Below, piece by piece: positions 11,810 to 23,834 of a DNA stretch of 64,000 nucleotides. The notes under the pieces were generated by a model. It was not told where the DNA came from and ran no database searches. It saw only the letters and a program-made list of their open reading frames with translations. Location of the stretch: the NCBI GenBank assembly GCA_029532625.1, contig JARFXM010000001.1, positions 62,001 through 126,000 on the forward strand, given 5' to 3'. A program made the position numbers and the translations under genes. Position 1 is the first letter of the stretch. The number at the start of each line of letters is the position of its first letter. The stretch comes from Lomentospora prolificans (taxonomy: Eukaryota; Ascomycota; Sordariomycetes; Microascales; Microascaceae).

Positions 11810-12508
11810 CTTTGGAAGGGATATTATGTTTGATTCGGCTTTGGGGATCGCGATGCAGCCAACAAGGGAGCGTCAAGTACCATGACAAGAGGGTCTCGGG
11901 GGGGTTTTAAAGAAAACTGAAGGGAGCGGATGTCTACGTGCGCCGACGAATCGCGATCGATGGCGAAGAAATTGCTCCTCCTCCGATGCGACCATCATCA
12001 TGAATTACGTTGCAAAACCCATATATGACGAAGCCGGGCGCGATGCGGCGACATTTACGTCACGAAACACCTACATTTGCGGTTTGCCACCTCTGTATTG
12101 ACAAATCCACCAACGCGTTAGCCTGACGCGGAACGACGTTGATTCCTGGGACCCGGAAAACAACATAACTACGGCGGATTTTGTTCCTGGCATTTGAAAC
12201 CGGCCAAAACATCGCTGGATTTGATAAATCTGGCGTAGCGTTTACATAGAAGAGAGAGACAGACTAGTTTTTGGAGAATTGAGTCTGCGCAGCGGTACTT
12301 GGAAACGATCAAGGCACAGTGGATCCCATCATAAATTTTGTGCATGACTTGGGGATTGACGATGCTACTTAATGTGTACGTGTACAAAGAGCCACAAGGA
12401 TTTCTGGAGAACAGTCTAATAAAAATTATTCATCCCTGTGCCACCTCTCTCCCTTCTTGGTTTATTCCCACCACGGAACTAGAAACTTTGTCACAAGACT
12501 ATGAACTA
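11810..12508. other. Intergenic region upstream of dehydrogenase, downstream of tyrosinase
   Basis: Contains the promoter side of the minus-strand dehydrogenase and the 3' flank of the minus-strand tyrosinase. Small open frames exist but none is supported. Confidence 0.5.
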
Positions 12509-14017
12509 TTACACGTAGATGTAACAGAATGGAGCACTGCCCATCTGGTCGTTCAGCTCACCAAGAGAACGCGGTTCGGCAGTCCACTTGAGGTCAATCA
12601 TGGTCTTTTGCGCGTCTTCATTTGTCATCCTCGACGAAGAAATGCCAGGGATGGCCTGGAGGCGGGTCTCGGGGTCCTGCATTTGCCACAACCACCACAA
12701 GCGGTCGAGGGCGGCGTGGTGCATCCAGAAGGTCGGGTCTCCGGGAGAGGCATAGAAGTCCTATTATTGCGTCGTGTCTCGTTAGCAACCTAGAGATTCT
12801 CGTTTATCTGCAGACGACGAAATAAAACTTACACCGCCGGGATCTCCTCCAGTGATGTAGTGACCAGCAGAGTGGAGGCCCCAAGGATACTCGTCTCCCC
12901 TCAGGAACGGCTGTCCGAGGTAACGGTTATAGAAGGCATCGATATCGGGGTAGTCCATGATAAGCGAGTAGGAGTGGTTAGCAGAAGCACCGGCGGCGGA
13001 GAACTTGTTGAGATCTCGGCGAAGACAGCGAGGGTTGGAGCCAAGGCCGTTGGCTTGAGGATTTCTGGGGATATCACGAAGAACGGTTCCGAGGGGACCC
13101 AGGCTGACAACCATGCTGTTTTGGTTACCTCCATTAGTATAGTCTCCCATCCAAGAAGGTAGATCATAAGACATACTCTTTGAAGGGGCCCTCGGTGACG
13201 CAGCCACCGCCCCCGGCAGCAGGAATAACATTGTAAGGGCGCGGATACGGCATAACCACACCGGGGTACTCTGCCGGAGCTCCGTTTCCGCCCATGCTAG
13301 TCTCGTTGCCGTTGTAAAGCGCCGAATTGATCGGATCCTGATAGCGCTCGTAGTTCATATAAGGTTGGTAGCCCTTGTATCCGCACTCGTCGCGGAGCGC
13401 CTGCTCATAAGCCCAAATGTAATATCTGTGGCTAGCGAAAAGGTTTGTCTTGTTATTTTGTTAGACATGGTGTGTACCTTAGTATTACTGTGTCTCCTTT
13501 CCACTTACAGGGGCGTGGAGAACCGGAATCCCGGTAACGTGGGTAGCGACGAAGTCGTCATATCTATTCAATGCGCCTGGGACCTGGTCCTGAGACTTGG
13601 GAGGGAGCTTCATCAGACACTGAACCGCCTGAATATAGTCCTTGCGCTCGTCAATAGTCAAGTCGATCCTATCTTAGTGTTAACGGATCGATGTGCATTT
13701 CCCACAGGGGATCGGAAAAACTCGTTACCATTCTTTTCGCTGCACGGCGTTCTCAAGGGTGCACTTCGAGCCTGTCTTCTCAACCCACTCGGCAATCTTT
13801 GGGAACGTCTCGTCGGCAAGTTGGTCGACAATATCTCTCTCGAAATCGCCGTGTCGCCAGCTGTTTTGCCCATTAGCTTTATTCCTGGTTCCACTACTCG
13901 CGATGAAGGATGTGCTCTGCAATCTTACACATCAAGCGTCGAAAATCGCTTCTTGATAGTGCTTCCCTCCACACCGAGGAGGGAGGCGACAAGGACGAGA
14001 GCCAAGGCAGAGCGCAT
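12509..14017 (-). CDS. Short secreted tyrosinase / catechol oxidase (type 3 copper)
   Basis: Six exons (14017-13929, 13860-13729, 13668-13509, 13448-13177, 13115-12833, 12760-12509) join in phase to 395 residues. Residues 1 to about 18 form a signal peptide. The CuA site has H117, H125 and H134 (SHRYY), the CuB site H299, H303 and the HH pair at 326-327 in FWMHHAALDR. The sequence between them, including YEQALRDECGY and TSMGGNG, is typical of the family. The length matches the secreted short tyrosinase/catechol-oxidase group and not classical 600-residue fungal tyrosinases, so the C-terminal lid domain is absent. It would oxidise phenols or catechols to quinones outside the cell. All introns are GT-AG; acceptor choices were fixed by frame and by keeping the copper-site spacing. 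Confidence 0.93.
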
Positions 14018-14141
14018 TTTGCTTGTTTCTGGGTGGGCTTCTATTCTCCTAAAATTGGCCTGAAGAGCAAGAGATCACTTCCAGCAAAGAGCCTCCACAT
14101 GCGGGACCACCTCCTCTTTTGAATAGAAGAGGTCTTATAGC

Positions 14142-14164
14142 AAAAAAAAAAAAAAAAAAAAAAA
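14142..14164. repeat. Poly-A tract
   Basis: Twenty-three consecutive A on the plus strand (T on the tyrosinase sense strand) upstream of the tyrosinase start; a likely nucleosome-depleting promoter element. Confidence 0.6.
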
Positions 14165-15812
14165 GTGAAAAGCCCCGAGGCGGCAATGAACCGGGCTCTT
14201 GAGTACCGCGAGGACTGCCAGCGAGCATCAATATCCATCACTACAAGAACTCATCAATAGGCCTTCTCTGATTGATGCTCAATTAATTATCGTTGGAAAA
14301 CACTCAAGATCTATCCAATGGGAGCTGTGCGAATCCCGCGAGTCGGCAAAATGTGTGGAAGATTCGTCGTTGACACTTATATCCGGATCGTTTATATGAA
14401 TCGGATTCTGGGGTCGACCAATCGGCTACTTCAACCAGCTGAGACAATGAGCTTCATCCCCACCCTGAGAGGCTTTTGCCATGTTGGTTTGAGTGCAGTA
14501 GGTGGGAAAGACTGGACGTGGTCAAGGATCGGTACTTGGTCTTGGCATCCGATTGTGTCGCTCCTTCATTGTCAACGGTCCAGGACGGTAGAGCGAAAAG
14601 GGAGGAACTTCGGACAGGATGCAGACGAGTTTGCCGCCTTATCCAAGCCTCTCGGAGAATGCAGATTCTTGGGTGCGTTCCCATCCACCTCCAGGAGTCC
14701 CCACCAACTGGTCTCATTTTGCCTAATGCCTGAGATGACGAATCGCCAAGTATTCTCGAAGGAAAATTACTCTGATGAATTCCTTGGCTAATATAACTCT
14801 CATATAATTCCTAGTTGCCCACGTAACAGCCTTTATACACCGATTTCAACTGTTGAATGGTCGGCAAGAGAGGCTTATTATCTGACGAGGGATGTGAGCA
14901 GGGGATTCTGGACCCTCCGTCACTGCTCTCTACCCTTCGCATACCAAATTAACCGCCATCACGTTGATACAGGAGCCCAGAGGTTTCGCTAAAACCTGGC
15001 CAGGCCCGCATCTGTGTTTCCACGTGAGCATTTTGATGTGCTGGTGGTCTTTTAGTAGTACTTCAGTATCAGCAATAATCTCTGCGCCATGGTATTGGTA
15101 TTTAGGAAGGGATCGATTTTGCGCTACAATAGTATGAACATTTGTGGCTAGCCCTGTATCCTCATTGACCGACTTCACTGGATTTCTCGTTTTAACATCT
15201 ACTCAGTCATCCCATCCGAGCAGTACAGCCTGAGATATCTTGATAATGGGCCAATGACCGGTCTCACTTCTTGGGGCCGGCTGTAGCGGCAACGGCCTTT
15301 AAACTTCGGAGGAGCACACCACTCGCGCCCGAGCACCACGGTCGCGAGGCTTGTTTCTCGAGATAGAGCGTTCGTATGGATATATACTTTGGTGGCCAGA
15401 TCGGTTACGTCGGCAGCCGTCAACCGTTGTGGTTGCTGCCGATCCGCCCACATGGTCTGGGATTTGGGAAAGGATTGAGATGTTGGACACGAAGAACGAT
15501 GGCACTATTCCTGAGCCTGCAAGATGCCACTATCACAGCTCACAGCAGACACCGATATTCCATTGTTCATTTTGTGTACTAGAGTGGGAATATCACTGCG
15601 CTATGTCCCAACTCCACAAGCACACCACTCGCCACGGAAAAGAACGAGGAATTTAGACAGTATTATTGTAATAAAAGGGAAAAGTAATCTGCTTATTCCT
15701 TTGAATTTTTACATAAAAATCCATCATGGGGCATGCCAGGAATAAGCCTCCAATATTAATATTAAGAGTTCTGTTTCTTTGCCCCAAAAGTTAATATTCT
15801 GTTACAGAAAAA

Positions 15813-15852
15813 CAAAAAAAAAAATAAAAATAAAAATAAAAATAAATAAATA
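15813..15852. repeat. A/T microsatellite
   Basis: An A-run followed by repeated TAAAAA and TAAA units; simple sequence, no coding content. Confidence 0.7.
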
Positions 15853-16227
15853 GGCCATTGAATGCGTCGGTTTGTATTCTAGGACCTTTAAAGAAAAAGA
15901 ATACACTGAAGGGCCTTTTTCTATCATGGCAGGAATTCCACCTAATATCACTAGTGCATCACAGAGAGCCTCCAAGCTGCATATCGAGTCGAGCCAGCCA
16001 GGATATCGCGCGTCTACTAGCACAATCATCTTAGCTAATGATGTTGCAGGATTCATCTCGCGCCATGTGGGCAATATCGTATCGCTGATTGGAAGCCTAG
16101 CTTCACTCTGCATGGTCTGCATCTTTGTAGCTCTACTGTACGCATGCGTTCATAAACAATCGCAAAACCCCTCCTGCCTCAATTAAGGCTGTCCAGCAAC
16201 GGGGCTCATCGAAATTCGTGAGCAACT

Positions 16228-18989
16228 ATGGCCATGGCTCGGTACGAGCGGATTCCGCATTGCTATATCCTGGAAGATGAGAGTACATCAGGGGAGACGC
16301 TCTCCAGATCACAGGCCTCAATTACACTTCGGTCAACGGACACTTCCATTCCCCATCCCTTTGTCTTTGGCTTTGAGGCGGTCCGTGACAATGTTTTTCA
16401 CCTGTCATTCACTTCTGAAAGCCACCCTTCTCCGCCTCACCCAAGCATCGAGCGCTTTGACGCCAAATTGTCCACCGAACCAGAGATCCGACTGAGCTCT
16501 GACAAGAAGACAAAGAAAATACTGACTAGATTGGCTGAAGCGACTATCGATTGGTCAGGCGCGCCAATTGTATCAATCAGCATCGATGATGCAGATGAAC
16601 CCATTTATCAAGACCTGCCGTTTCGATCCTACGCCGCGGACGGTACAGGTGTCGCGCATTATACGAGATATAAGAGAGATACGCTTCATGTAGGCCTCGG
16701 AGAGAAAGCCGCACCGATGAATCTCGCTGGGCGCAGCTTCACAATTGCGACGAGCGATACGTTCGGATATGATGCGTATCGGACCGATCCTCTATACAAG
16801 CATATCCCGCTCCTTATCAACGTAACACGCCAGGGTTGTGTTGGTATCTTCTCAACAAGTCATGCTCGAGGCACCTGGAACGTGGGATCAGAGATTGACG
16901 GTCTCTGGGGCCCTTTCAAAGTCTATAGGCAAGCTCATGGGGGGCTCGAGGAGTACATCATCGTCGGCAAAACAGTAGAGGAGGTTGTCCGCTCTTTTGC
17001 GGAGATCGCCGGGTTTCCGCTCTTGGTCCCTCGGTACATGATGGGATATATCGGGGGCGGTATGAAGTATAGCATGCAAGACACGCCAGCCGCCGCCGAT
17101 GCCATTCTAGACTTCCTGGGGAACTGCGAGAAAAACGACATCCCAATCTCTGCCTTTCAAATGAGCAGTGGGTATACCGTGGCAGAAACTGAACCAAAGA
17201 CACGCAATGTATTTACCTGGAATCGTCACCGCTTTCCCGATCCAAGAGCATTCACAAGAGAATGCCATCGAAAGGGAGTGAGGCTCTTGGCCAACATCAA
17301 GCCTTACGTCCTTGCAAATCACCCGGAATATGGTAGATTATTAGAATCCGGATCGCTCTTCTACGACCCAGCTACTAAAGCGAGTGCGGTTGCTCGGTTA
17401 TGGAGCGCTGGTGGTGGAGAAAGCGGAGAAGGCGGCCACATCGACTTTACGAGCCAAGGTGGATTTGACTGGTGGTATCACGGTTGTCGGGAATTGAAGA
17501 AATGTGGAATTGATGGCATGTGGAATGACAACAACGAGTACAGTATCCCTAGCGACGATTGGATTTGTGCATTACAGACTGTTTCTCCCTTTGGTGAGGG
17601 AATGAAAGACCGGCACGTCGGTCTCTGGGGCCGGGCTTTACAGACCGAGCTTATGGGAAAGAGCTCGTACAATGCTTGCGTCGACCACGCGCCAAATGAG
17701 AGACCGATGGTATTAACGCGCAGTGCGACGGCAGGAACCATGCGATATGCGTGTTCCTCATGGAGCGGAGATAACGTGACGAGTTGGGAGGGCATGAAGG
17801 GAGGAAATGCTCTGTCCCTGAACGCCGGCTTTTCGCTACTGCAGGTTCGTCTTTATTTAATACTCCTCTAGTATGGCGAAAGGACTGAACTAATAAGCTG
17901 CTTTAGTGCTACGGGCATGATATCGGAGGTAAGGGAAAAGGGGTATAGGAACATCTCATTCAAGAGGCTGACGTTTTGTCCCAAGGTTTTGAAGGGCCGC
18001 AGCCGAGCCCCGAGCTCCTCGTACGATGGGTTCAGCTAGGTATCCATTCGCCACGATTTGCCATTAACTGTTACAAGACTTCGGCGAATGACAACCTAGT
18101 CGGAGAGGTGATTGAGCCGTGGATGTATCCGAGTGTTACGCCAATAATTCGGCAAGCCATCAAGCGACGGTACGAGCTGATTCCCTACACGTATTCGCTT
18201 TCAATTCTATCACACTTCACGGCTATTCCTTCGCAGAGATGGACTGGATGGGGCCACGAAGACGATCCGGAGGTGTGGACTAAGGCTATTCTGAATGGTG
18301 ACACGCAGTACTGGTTTGGTGAAGCGTTTCTTGTGGCTGGTGTCTATGAGCCGGGGGCAACTAGCGCTCGCTTATATCTTCCGAGAAATACGAGTCGGGA
18401 TGGACAGGATCTGGGGTTCCTCAACACTAACGCGCCATTTCAACACCTTCCGTCCGGCAAGTGGCATGACGTTACCGCCGTTTGGTACGACTCCATCGCC
18501 ATACTAGCGAAATGTGGAACAGCCGTCCCCGTAGGCAAGAATAGACCAACGACATGTCGAGTCGGAATTCCGGAGGAGGAAGAGGAGTTCCCGAATATAG
18601 AGAAAGACGATTGGAGGGGCCTAGAGATTTACCCGCCCCCGCCGCTACCAGGAACCGGTGCGAACCTGCCGTTCAGGTCTCCCATCACATTTGAAAATTG
18701 CTGGCGAGAGGATGACGGCATCAGTGCCGAGTCACAGGCCGACATATGCACCATCAAAGTTACTTATACAGTTGACATGACACCAGGAGACATTATTATT
18801 GCCCCGGTGGAGGTTGAAAAGACGAGATCTTGGGCTCCTCTGTGGCTTCATAATGGGCTTGACATCATCCTTCCAGTTGGCGACCGAAGAACCGTACGAT
18901 CTGGGGACGAGACTGTCCACGCGGTGTACAAAGGAATTGATGCGAGGGGACGTGCTGTTTGGAACATACCGAGCGTGGCAGAGTCTTAG
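16228..18989 (+). CDS. Glycoside hydrolase family 31 alpha-glycosidase
   Basis: Three exons (16228-17844, 17907-17928, 17986-18989) join in phase to 880 residues; the middle exon is only 22 nt and encodes CYGHDIG, needed to reach GFEGPQPSPELLVRW. The GH31 catalytic barrel is clear: nucleophile D434 in GMWNDNNEYS and acid/base D515 in SWSGDNVTSWEG, with the conserved HSPRF stretch after the micro-exon. Typical GH31 enzymes read WNDMNE; NNEY points to a non-canonical branch. Members act on alpha-glucosides or alpha-xylosides, some as transglycosidases or lyases. No signal peptide is present, so the enzyme is probably intracellular. A second ATG at 16234 is possible. Substrate cannot be fixed; the family call is secure. 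Confidence 0.92.
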
Positions 18990-19442
18990 CTTGGCGGGTA
19001 TTCTGCAAGGAACTCGCTAGGGGTTGACCTTGCAGCTTCGACGGAACGATGAGGATGGAATCACATCGATTGATATAACAAAGTCGCTGGAATACTTGGA
19101 TGTCCATAAAGCCTGTACCAGCCAAGACCTAAAGAACATGACTTCCGTTGTGAAAATTCGGACTTACGGTTTTAATTCTAGAGTCCCCCACCCCCTCCGT
19201 CTCAAGTCTCTCGAATTTCATCTATTGTCACTCTCAGCCACTATGAACACACCTAGTCACTGTGGCTATTGGACATGGAAGGAGTGAACCGGACGACTTT
19301 GGACTCCCTTGAATGGTGCATTTGAATATTTCATAGTTACCCGTAAGAGGATCATACCAGCTAGCAATGTAGTCTTGCTCCATCTCTTCAATGATCAACG
19401 TAGATCGACAATGACTCTCCAATTTGGCGTGTAGACTATGAT
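18990..19442. other. Intergenic region downstream of GH31
   Basis: Holds the GH31 transcript end. A 62-codon minus-strand frame at 19234-19422 follows the mini-gene candidate but lacks a recognisable domain. Confidence 0.4.
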
Positions 19443-19617
19443 CTAGGCGTATTTGATGTCTCGCTTGCCGTCGTTACCTGGGGTAGGTTAGACACGGAGC
19501 TACATCAGATCCTGCAACGAGGGAGTGACAGCGCCGGAGGATCTCGGACAACTCACCAACGTTTCCAACAAGGGTTTCCTGCGCCGAGACACGAGAAAAA
19601 TATGTTTTCTTGACCAT
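19443..19617 (-). CDS. Candidate spliced mini-gene, 31 residues
   Basis: An ATG at 19615-19617 in a good context (ATATCAACATGG) opens exon 1 (19617-19557). A GTGAGT donor, a CTAAC branch-like sequence and a CCCCAG acceptor define a 79-bp intron, and exon 2 (19477-19443) restores the frame to a TAG. The product begins MVKKTYFSR and ends DGKRDIKYA, 31 residues, basic, without a signal peptide. I do not recognise it. The complete fungal splice-signal set and phase match argue for a real transcript, but the protein is very short and could be one part of a longer gene or a relic. It lies between two plus-strand glycosidase genes. Confidence 0.3.
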
Positions 19618-21137
19618 GTTGATATTATCCCACCCGCGTGTTGGAAAAGCGACTGTCTGTTGAAAGCGAGATGGCGTACTCCTTAGGTGTAGCCCACGCT
19701 GCCTGGGTCCCCATAAATAGGTCGAGAAGCGGCATCATGAGCCGTTTTGCGCCAGGGTCTAACCGCATTTTGATAGGTGGTCGGGTTCAGTATTATTAAC
19801 TTGAACCTGAAGATGGCTAGCATTCGTCTTTTCAAGGATACTCGAAGGAGCTACGCTGTGATATTACGAGAAATAAATAATTGTACTGATATTATCAGGC
19901 AATGCCAACGACATGTCATTGGCGCGGCCCTGGTGCTGCAAATCTGGCCGAGATGGTGATATCTCCGCTACAACCTCTCAATAAAATAGTAAGCAAGCTC
20001 ATTTGATTGATGGAAATCAGACATCATTTCGCTATTAGTTCAGCCCCCGAATTTTGACGTGCAGAATATTAAGGATAGTCAACTGTAGGAACTTCCGCTT
20101 TACCCCGAGCACCGAGAACGATTGAGCCTATTCTCCCAACTACGGATATGCTTGAAAAAGGACATCTAACGCCTCTCCCCCGAGAAGGATTTTTAGGGAA
20201 GGGAAAGTGCTGTGTGTTAACTAATTCAGCCAGCTGGCCTGGGCGCAATTCCGTCGCGGTTGTTTTACCTTGATTTGACGGAAGCATCTCGGCGGCCGCG
20301 TTCTTACGAGCTCACCAACTGCTATCAGGGGCAGTTACAACAGCAAGCTAGCTTGTAGGCGTCTTCGGTGTTCATGCCAGCCTGGATGAATAAAAGTAGG
20401 AAGGTCCGTAGGAAAACTGGGCGCCCGAAAGCATTTGCGTTGCGAACGCTAGACAACAGATTTCGGTGCGACGGGGATCGATACCTTTGAAACAATTCCA
20501 GTACGACGAGCCGGACTCAATCTAGAACTCCAAGAGAGCCACGAGCGCAGCAGATACAGATAGGTTACGCCGGACACGCAGTTAATGGGATTTTGCGCTA
20601 GTAATTTGATGCAACCAACTAGCTATATATAAAAGGTTAGACGGCTGGGCTTCATGCTAACATGCATCCCCATGTGGGTAACACGCTGCGGTTTGCCGGT
20701 GTGTCGTTGTCCTTATTACCATGTCCGTGTTGACTTAGCATCAATTCATTCATACGCACCCTTGGCAAGGACAAACTCGAATCAAGCCTTCCGCGAAAGG
20801 GGCCCCGCCCTATGGGCGAGCAAAGTGCGGGCGTTGTGTTGGGAATACGAAGAGTTGGAAACGCGCCATGAGAGTCCGATTCTGGAACCTTTCCCAGTCG
20901 GGAAGCCGTAGCCACCGCCGGGATTATCACGTGCCGATACCCCGGAACGAAGGAATTAGCGGCGGGGTAATCGGCCACTCATTACCTGAAAGCATGGGAA
21001 TCAGTCCACGGTGAGAGTTTCAGCTCTAGCACAGTTGACTGCGGAGAACACCTACCGTCGACTGCAATAACATTGCTCCCGGCCTCACAGCTTCGAGCAT
21101 AGAAAAGGAAACTTTAAAGCAAGGGATCGTCACAGTG
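19618..21137. other. Intergenic region upstream of GH78
   Basis: No supported gene. The last 250 bp are rich in CGG/CCG triplets and G/C blocks (see the regulatory entry); the rest shows only short unsupported frames. Confidence 0.5.
20929..20967 (+). promoter_or_regulatory. Possible CreA-type carbon-repression sites upstream of GH78
   Basis: CCCCGG at 20940-20945 (CCGGGG on the other strand) and GCGGGG at 20962-20967 both fit the SYGGRG consensus of the CreA/CRE1 glucose repressor, 170-200 bp before the GH78 ATG. A CACGTG box lies just upstream (about 20929). Paired CreA sites are usual in front of fungal glycosidase genes; function here is inferred. Confidence 0.35.
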
Positions 21138-23834
21138 ATGGCGAGTCTTCGGGCTAGCGAACTCCGATTCGACCACCACCCTTCGGGTCTCGGTGTACAC
21201 GGCGCCTCCCCATGCCTGTCATGGAAGCTCGTTTCAACAGCAGCATCTGGTTCCATTCCGAAGGATTGGATACAATCATCATACGAGGTCGAAGTTAAGC
21301 GCGGAGACGGCTTGAAGATATTTCGGGCAAATGAAAGCGGCACAACGCTCGTCCCATGGCCCGATAAACCTCTCGCGTCGCGCGAGACGGCTCTGGTGCG
21401 AGTTAGGTCGACCGGCATAGATGGTTTGTCCACGGCATGGTCGGACTGGACAAGAGTCGAGGCGGCGTTACTGGCCCGCCAAGATTGGTTAGCTGAATTT
21501 ATCACGGCTCCGGCCCGGACAGATACTCGCCACCCTGATGAGAATGGAATCCGCCCCGTGCGGTTTCGGAAGACGTTCGAGCTTGACGGACCTGTGGATG
21601 ACGCAAGACTATATATTACTTCTCTCGGCGTCTACGAGGCATATTTAAACGGAAAGCGCATTGGAAATGAGTGTTTGGCCCCTGGTTGGACCGCGTACCA
21701 GGTTAGGATTCAGTACCAGGTATTTGACATTTCTCAACTTTTAATTCCAGGCCAGCCAAATGTTCTGTGTATCGAAGTTGCCGAAGGTTGGTACGCCGGG
21801 CGTCTTCTCTGGGGCGACGGCGTTACGTGCCTTTACGGCGACAGGTTAGCTGCTCTGGCCCAACTTCACCTCCCCGGCGGCTCTTGCCTCCTCACCGATG
21901 GGTCGTGGGAATGTTGCTTGTCGCCAATTGTCGCCAGTGGTATATATGACGGAGAGACCTATGACCTTAAGCTCGAAACGGACTGGCTGGATAGCTCTAC
22001 GGAACGCGCTTCAGTCGGCCACTGGAAAAAGGTCGAAGTCCTCCAGTTCCCTAAGGCCAAATTGGTCGCGGCTTCCTGTCCTCCAGTTAGAGTCACACAA
22101 GAGATCAAACCCGTGAAGATCTTCCAGGATCCCGATGGGAAGACCTTAGTAGACTTTGGTCAGAACCTCGTCGGCAAACTGCATATCTCGAAAATTTCGC
22201 GGCCGGAGCCGACGCGAGTCAAAATTCGATACGCCGAAGTTCTGGAGCATGGGAGGCTGGGTACTCGTCCGCTTCGAGCCGCCAAAGCAACGGACACCGT
22301 CATCTTTGGTTCTTCAACGAAGACTCTGAAGGACTGGACAACACATTTTACGTACCACGGGTTCCGTTACATTGAAATCACAGGCTGGGGCCTCCATGAC
22401 ACACTAGAGTCCGTTCTCAGGGACTCCCTGACTGCGCTTGTTATGCATACAGACATGCGACGGACGGGATTCTTCCACTGCTCTAACAATGACGTCAACA
22501 AGCTACACGAAAATGCATGCTGGAGCATGCGCGGCAACTTTGTTTCTATCCCCACGGATTGCCCGCAACGAGACGAGCGCCTGGGCTGGACAGGGGACAT
22601 TCAAGTCTTTTCTCCGACGGCCAGCTTCTTGTTCGACTCGGCCGGCATGCTCAGCAACTGGATGCGAGATGTAATTGAAGAGCAAAAGGACCAAGGCGGA
22701 ATCGTCCCCTTGGTTGTTCCGAATGCTATGAGGGAACTTAGTCCCTGGCCGGCCGCACCTCAAGCTGTATGGGACGACGTCATAATTATTCTTCCATGGA
22801 ACCTTTACCGCTATTTTGGGGATGTGCATGCTTTAAGAGCGTCTTATCCCGGCATGCGGGATTATCTCAAGAGCATCCGCCGCAGTCCTGACGATCTATG
22901 GACCGAAGATCTGTGGCAGCTAGGAGACTGGCTCGACCCCAACGCACCTCCACATGACCCGGGACTAGCCCGAACTGACGGAGTTCTCGTCGCAGACGCG
23001 TTCCTAGTCCACGTAACCGACCTTATGGCTGAGATCGCCGCCGTGTTGGGTGAAGCTACGGACGCCGCACGATACGCCAGCGACGCCGCGCGGCTCCGGA
23101 ATCGCTTCCAAGAAAAGTACATTTCGCGAAAGGGCCTTGTCGTCGGTGACTCCCAGACAGCACTGGCGCTTGCGTTGGTCTTTGGCCTGCATGGCGATTA
23201 TCCCGCTCAAAAGGCAACTGCGGCGGATCGGTTGAGCCGACTTGTGCGCTCCGCCAGATTCCGGGTGTCGACTGGTTTTGCAGGCACCCCGCACATTTTA
23301 CACGCCCTATCAGAAACTGGAAATGTGGACCTGGCGTACAGGATGCTCCTCGAGAGGGAGTGCCCGTCGTGGTTGTACCCAATCTCTATGGGAGCGACGA
23401 CCATTTGGGAGCGGTGGGACAGCATGCTTCCAGACGGGACTATCAACCCTGGCGAGATGACCAGTTTCAATCACTACGCCCTCGGTAGTGTCTGCGACTG
23501 GATACACGCGAACGTGGGCGGCATATCCCCGCTCAAGGGCGCTGGATGGAGACGCTTTCTCGTGCGGCCGCGACCTTGTGTGGGCGGCGGGATTACCAGT
23601 GCGAAGACGGAGCTACGGAGTGTCAGCGGCGACATAAAGTGCCAATGGTATACTTCCGGGAGGGGCGAATCTTTCCATCTCTCTCTGACGGTGCCTCCTA
23701 ACACCCGGGCCCTCGTCGTTTTACCGGATGGCAGCGAGCAGACGAGGGGTTCGGGCGAGTACGAATTCTCTTGCCAGATGCCATCATCGACCGAGGCATG
23801 GCCACCTAAGGCACTGGCCACAGAGTTTCAGTAA
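21138..23834 (+). CDS. GH78 alpha-L-rhamnosidase, intracellular type
   Basis: An uninterrupted frame of 898 residues from the ATG at 21138. The order of parts fits large GH78 enzymes: an N-terminal beta-sandwich (residues 1 to about 130), carbohydrate-binding-like beta domains (GTTLVPW, LYITSLGVYEAYLNG, LCIEVAEGWYAG), an (alpha/alpha)6 barrel and a C-terminal beta domain. The family motif DCPQRDERLGWTGD lies at residues 474-487, with E480 as the expected general acid; downstream come IWERWDSM and GEMTSFNHYALG, also hallmarks of the family. The enzyme would release terminal alpha-L-rhamnose from glycosides or pectin-derived oligomers. No signal peptide is seen, so it probably works on imported substrates. 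It lies 2.1 kb downstream of, and co-directional with, the GH31 gene, suggesting but not proving a shared catabolic role. Confidence 0.95.
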   Translation: MASLRASELRFDHHPSGLGVHGASPCLSWKLVSTAASGSIPKDWIQSSYEVEVKRGDGLKIFRANESGTTLVPWPDKPLASRETALVRVRSTGIDGLSTAWSDWTRVEAALLARQDWLAEFITAPARTDTRHPDENGIRPVRFRKTFELDGPVDDARLYITSLGVYEAYLNGKRIGNECLAPGWTAYQVRIQYQVFDISQLLIPGQPNVLCIEVAEGWYAGRLLWGDGVTCLYGDRLAALAQLHLPGGSCLLTDGSWECCLSPIVASGIYDGETYDLKLETDWLDSSTERASVGHWKKVEVLQFPKAKLVAASCPPVRVTQEIKPVKIFQDPDGKTLVDFGQNLVGKLHISKISRPEPTRVKIRYAEVLEHGRLGTRPLRAAKATDTVIFGSSTKTLKDWTTHFTYHGFRYIEITGWGLHDTLESVLRDSLTALVMHTDMRRTGFFHCSNNDVNKLHENACWSMRGNFVSIPTDCPQRDERLGWTGDIQVFSPTASFLFDSAGMLSNWMRDVIEEQKDQGGIVPLVVPNAMRELSPWPAAPQAVWDDVIIILPWNLYRYFGDVHALRASYPGMRDYLKSIRRSPDDLWTEDLWQLGDWLDPNAPPHDPGLARTDGVLVADAFLVHVTDLMAEIAAVLGEATDAARYASDAARLRNRFQEKYISRKGLVVGDSQTALALALVFGLHGDYPAQKATAADRLSRLVRSARFRVSTGFAGTPHILHALSETGNVDLAYRMLLERECPSWLYPISMGATTIWERWDSMLPDGTINPGEMTSFNHYALGSVCDWIHANVGGISPLKGAGWRRFLVRPRPCVGGGITSAKTELRSVSGDIKCQWYTSGRGESFHLSLTVPPNTRALVVLPDGSEQTRGSGEYEFSCQMPSSTEAWPPKALATEFQ

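Larger units (their letters stand above)
14018..16227. other. 2.2-kb intergenic region with simple repeats
   Basis: Left end is the tyrosinase promoter, with a run of 23 A at 14142-14164 about 125 bp upstream of its ATG. Near 15813-15852 there is an A-rich microsatellite of AAATA/AAAT units. Open frames at 14318-14791 and 15872-16186 have no recognisable domain; the second has one hydrophobic segment but is not supported as a gene. The right end should carry the GH31 promoter. Confidence 0.5.

Noticed and set aside
15802..16186. Overlapping open frames on both strands upstream of GH31
   Set aside because: No domain recognised, no splice structure, and one frame runs into an A/T microsatellite.
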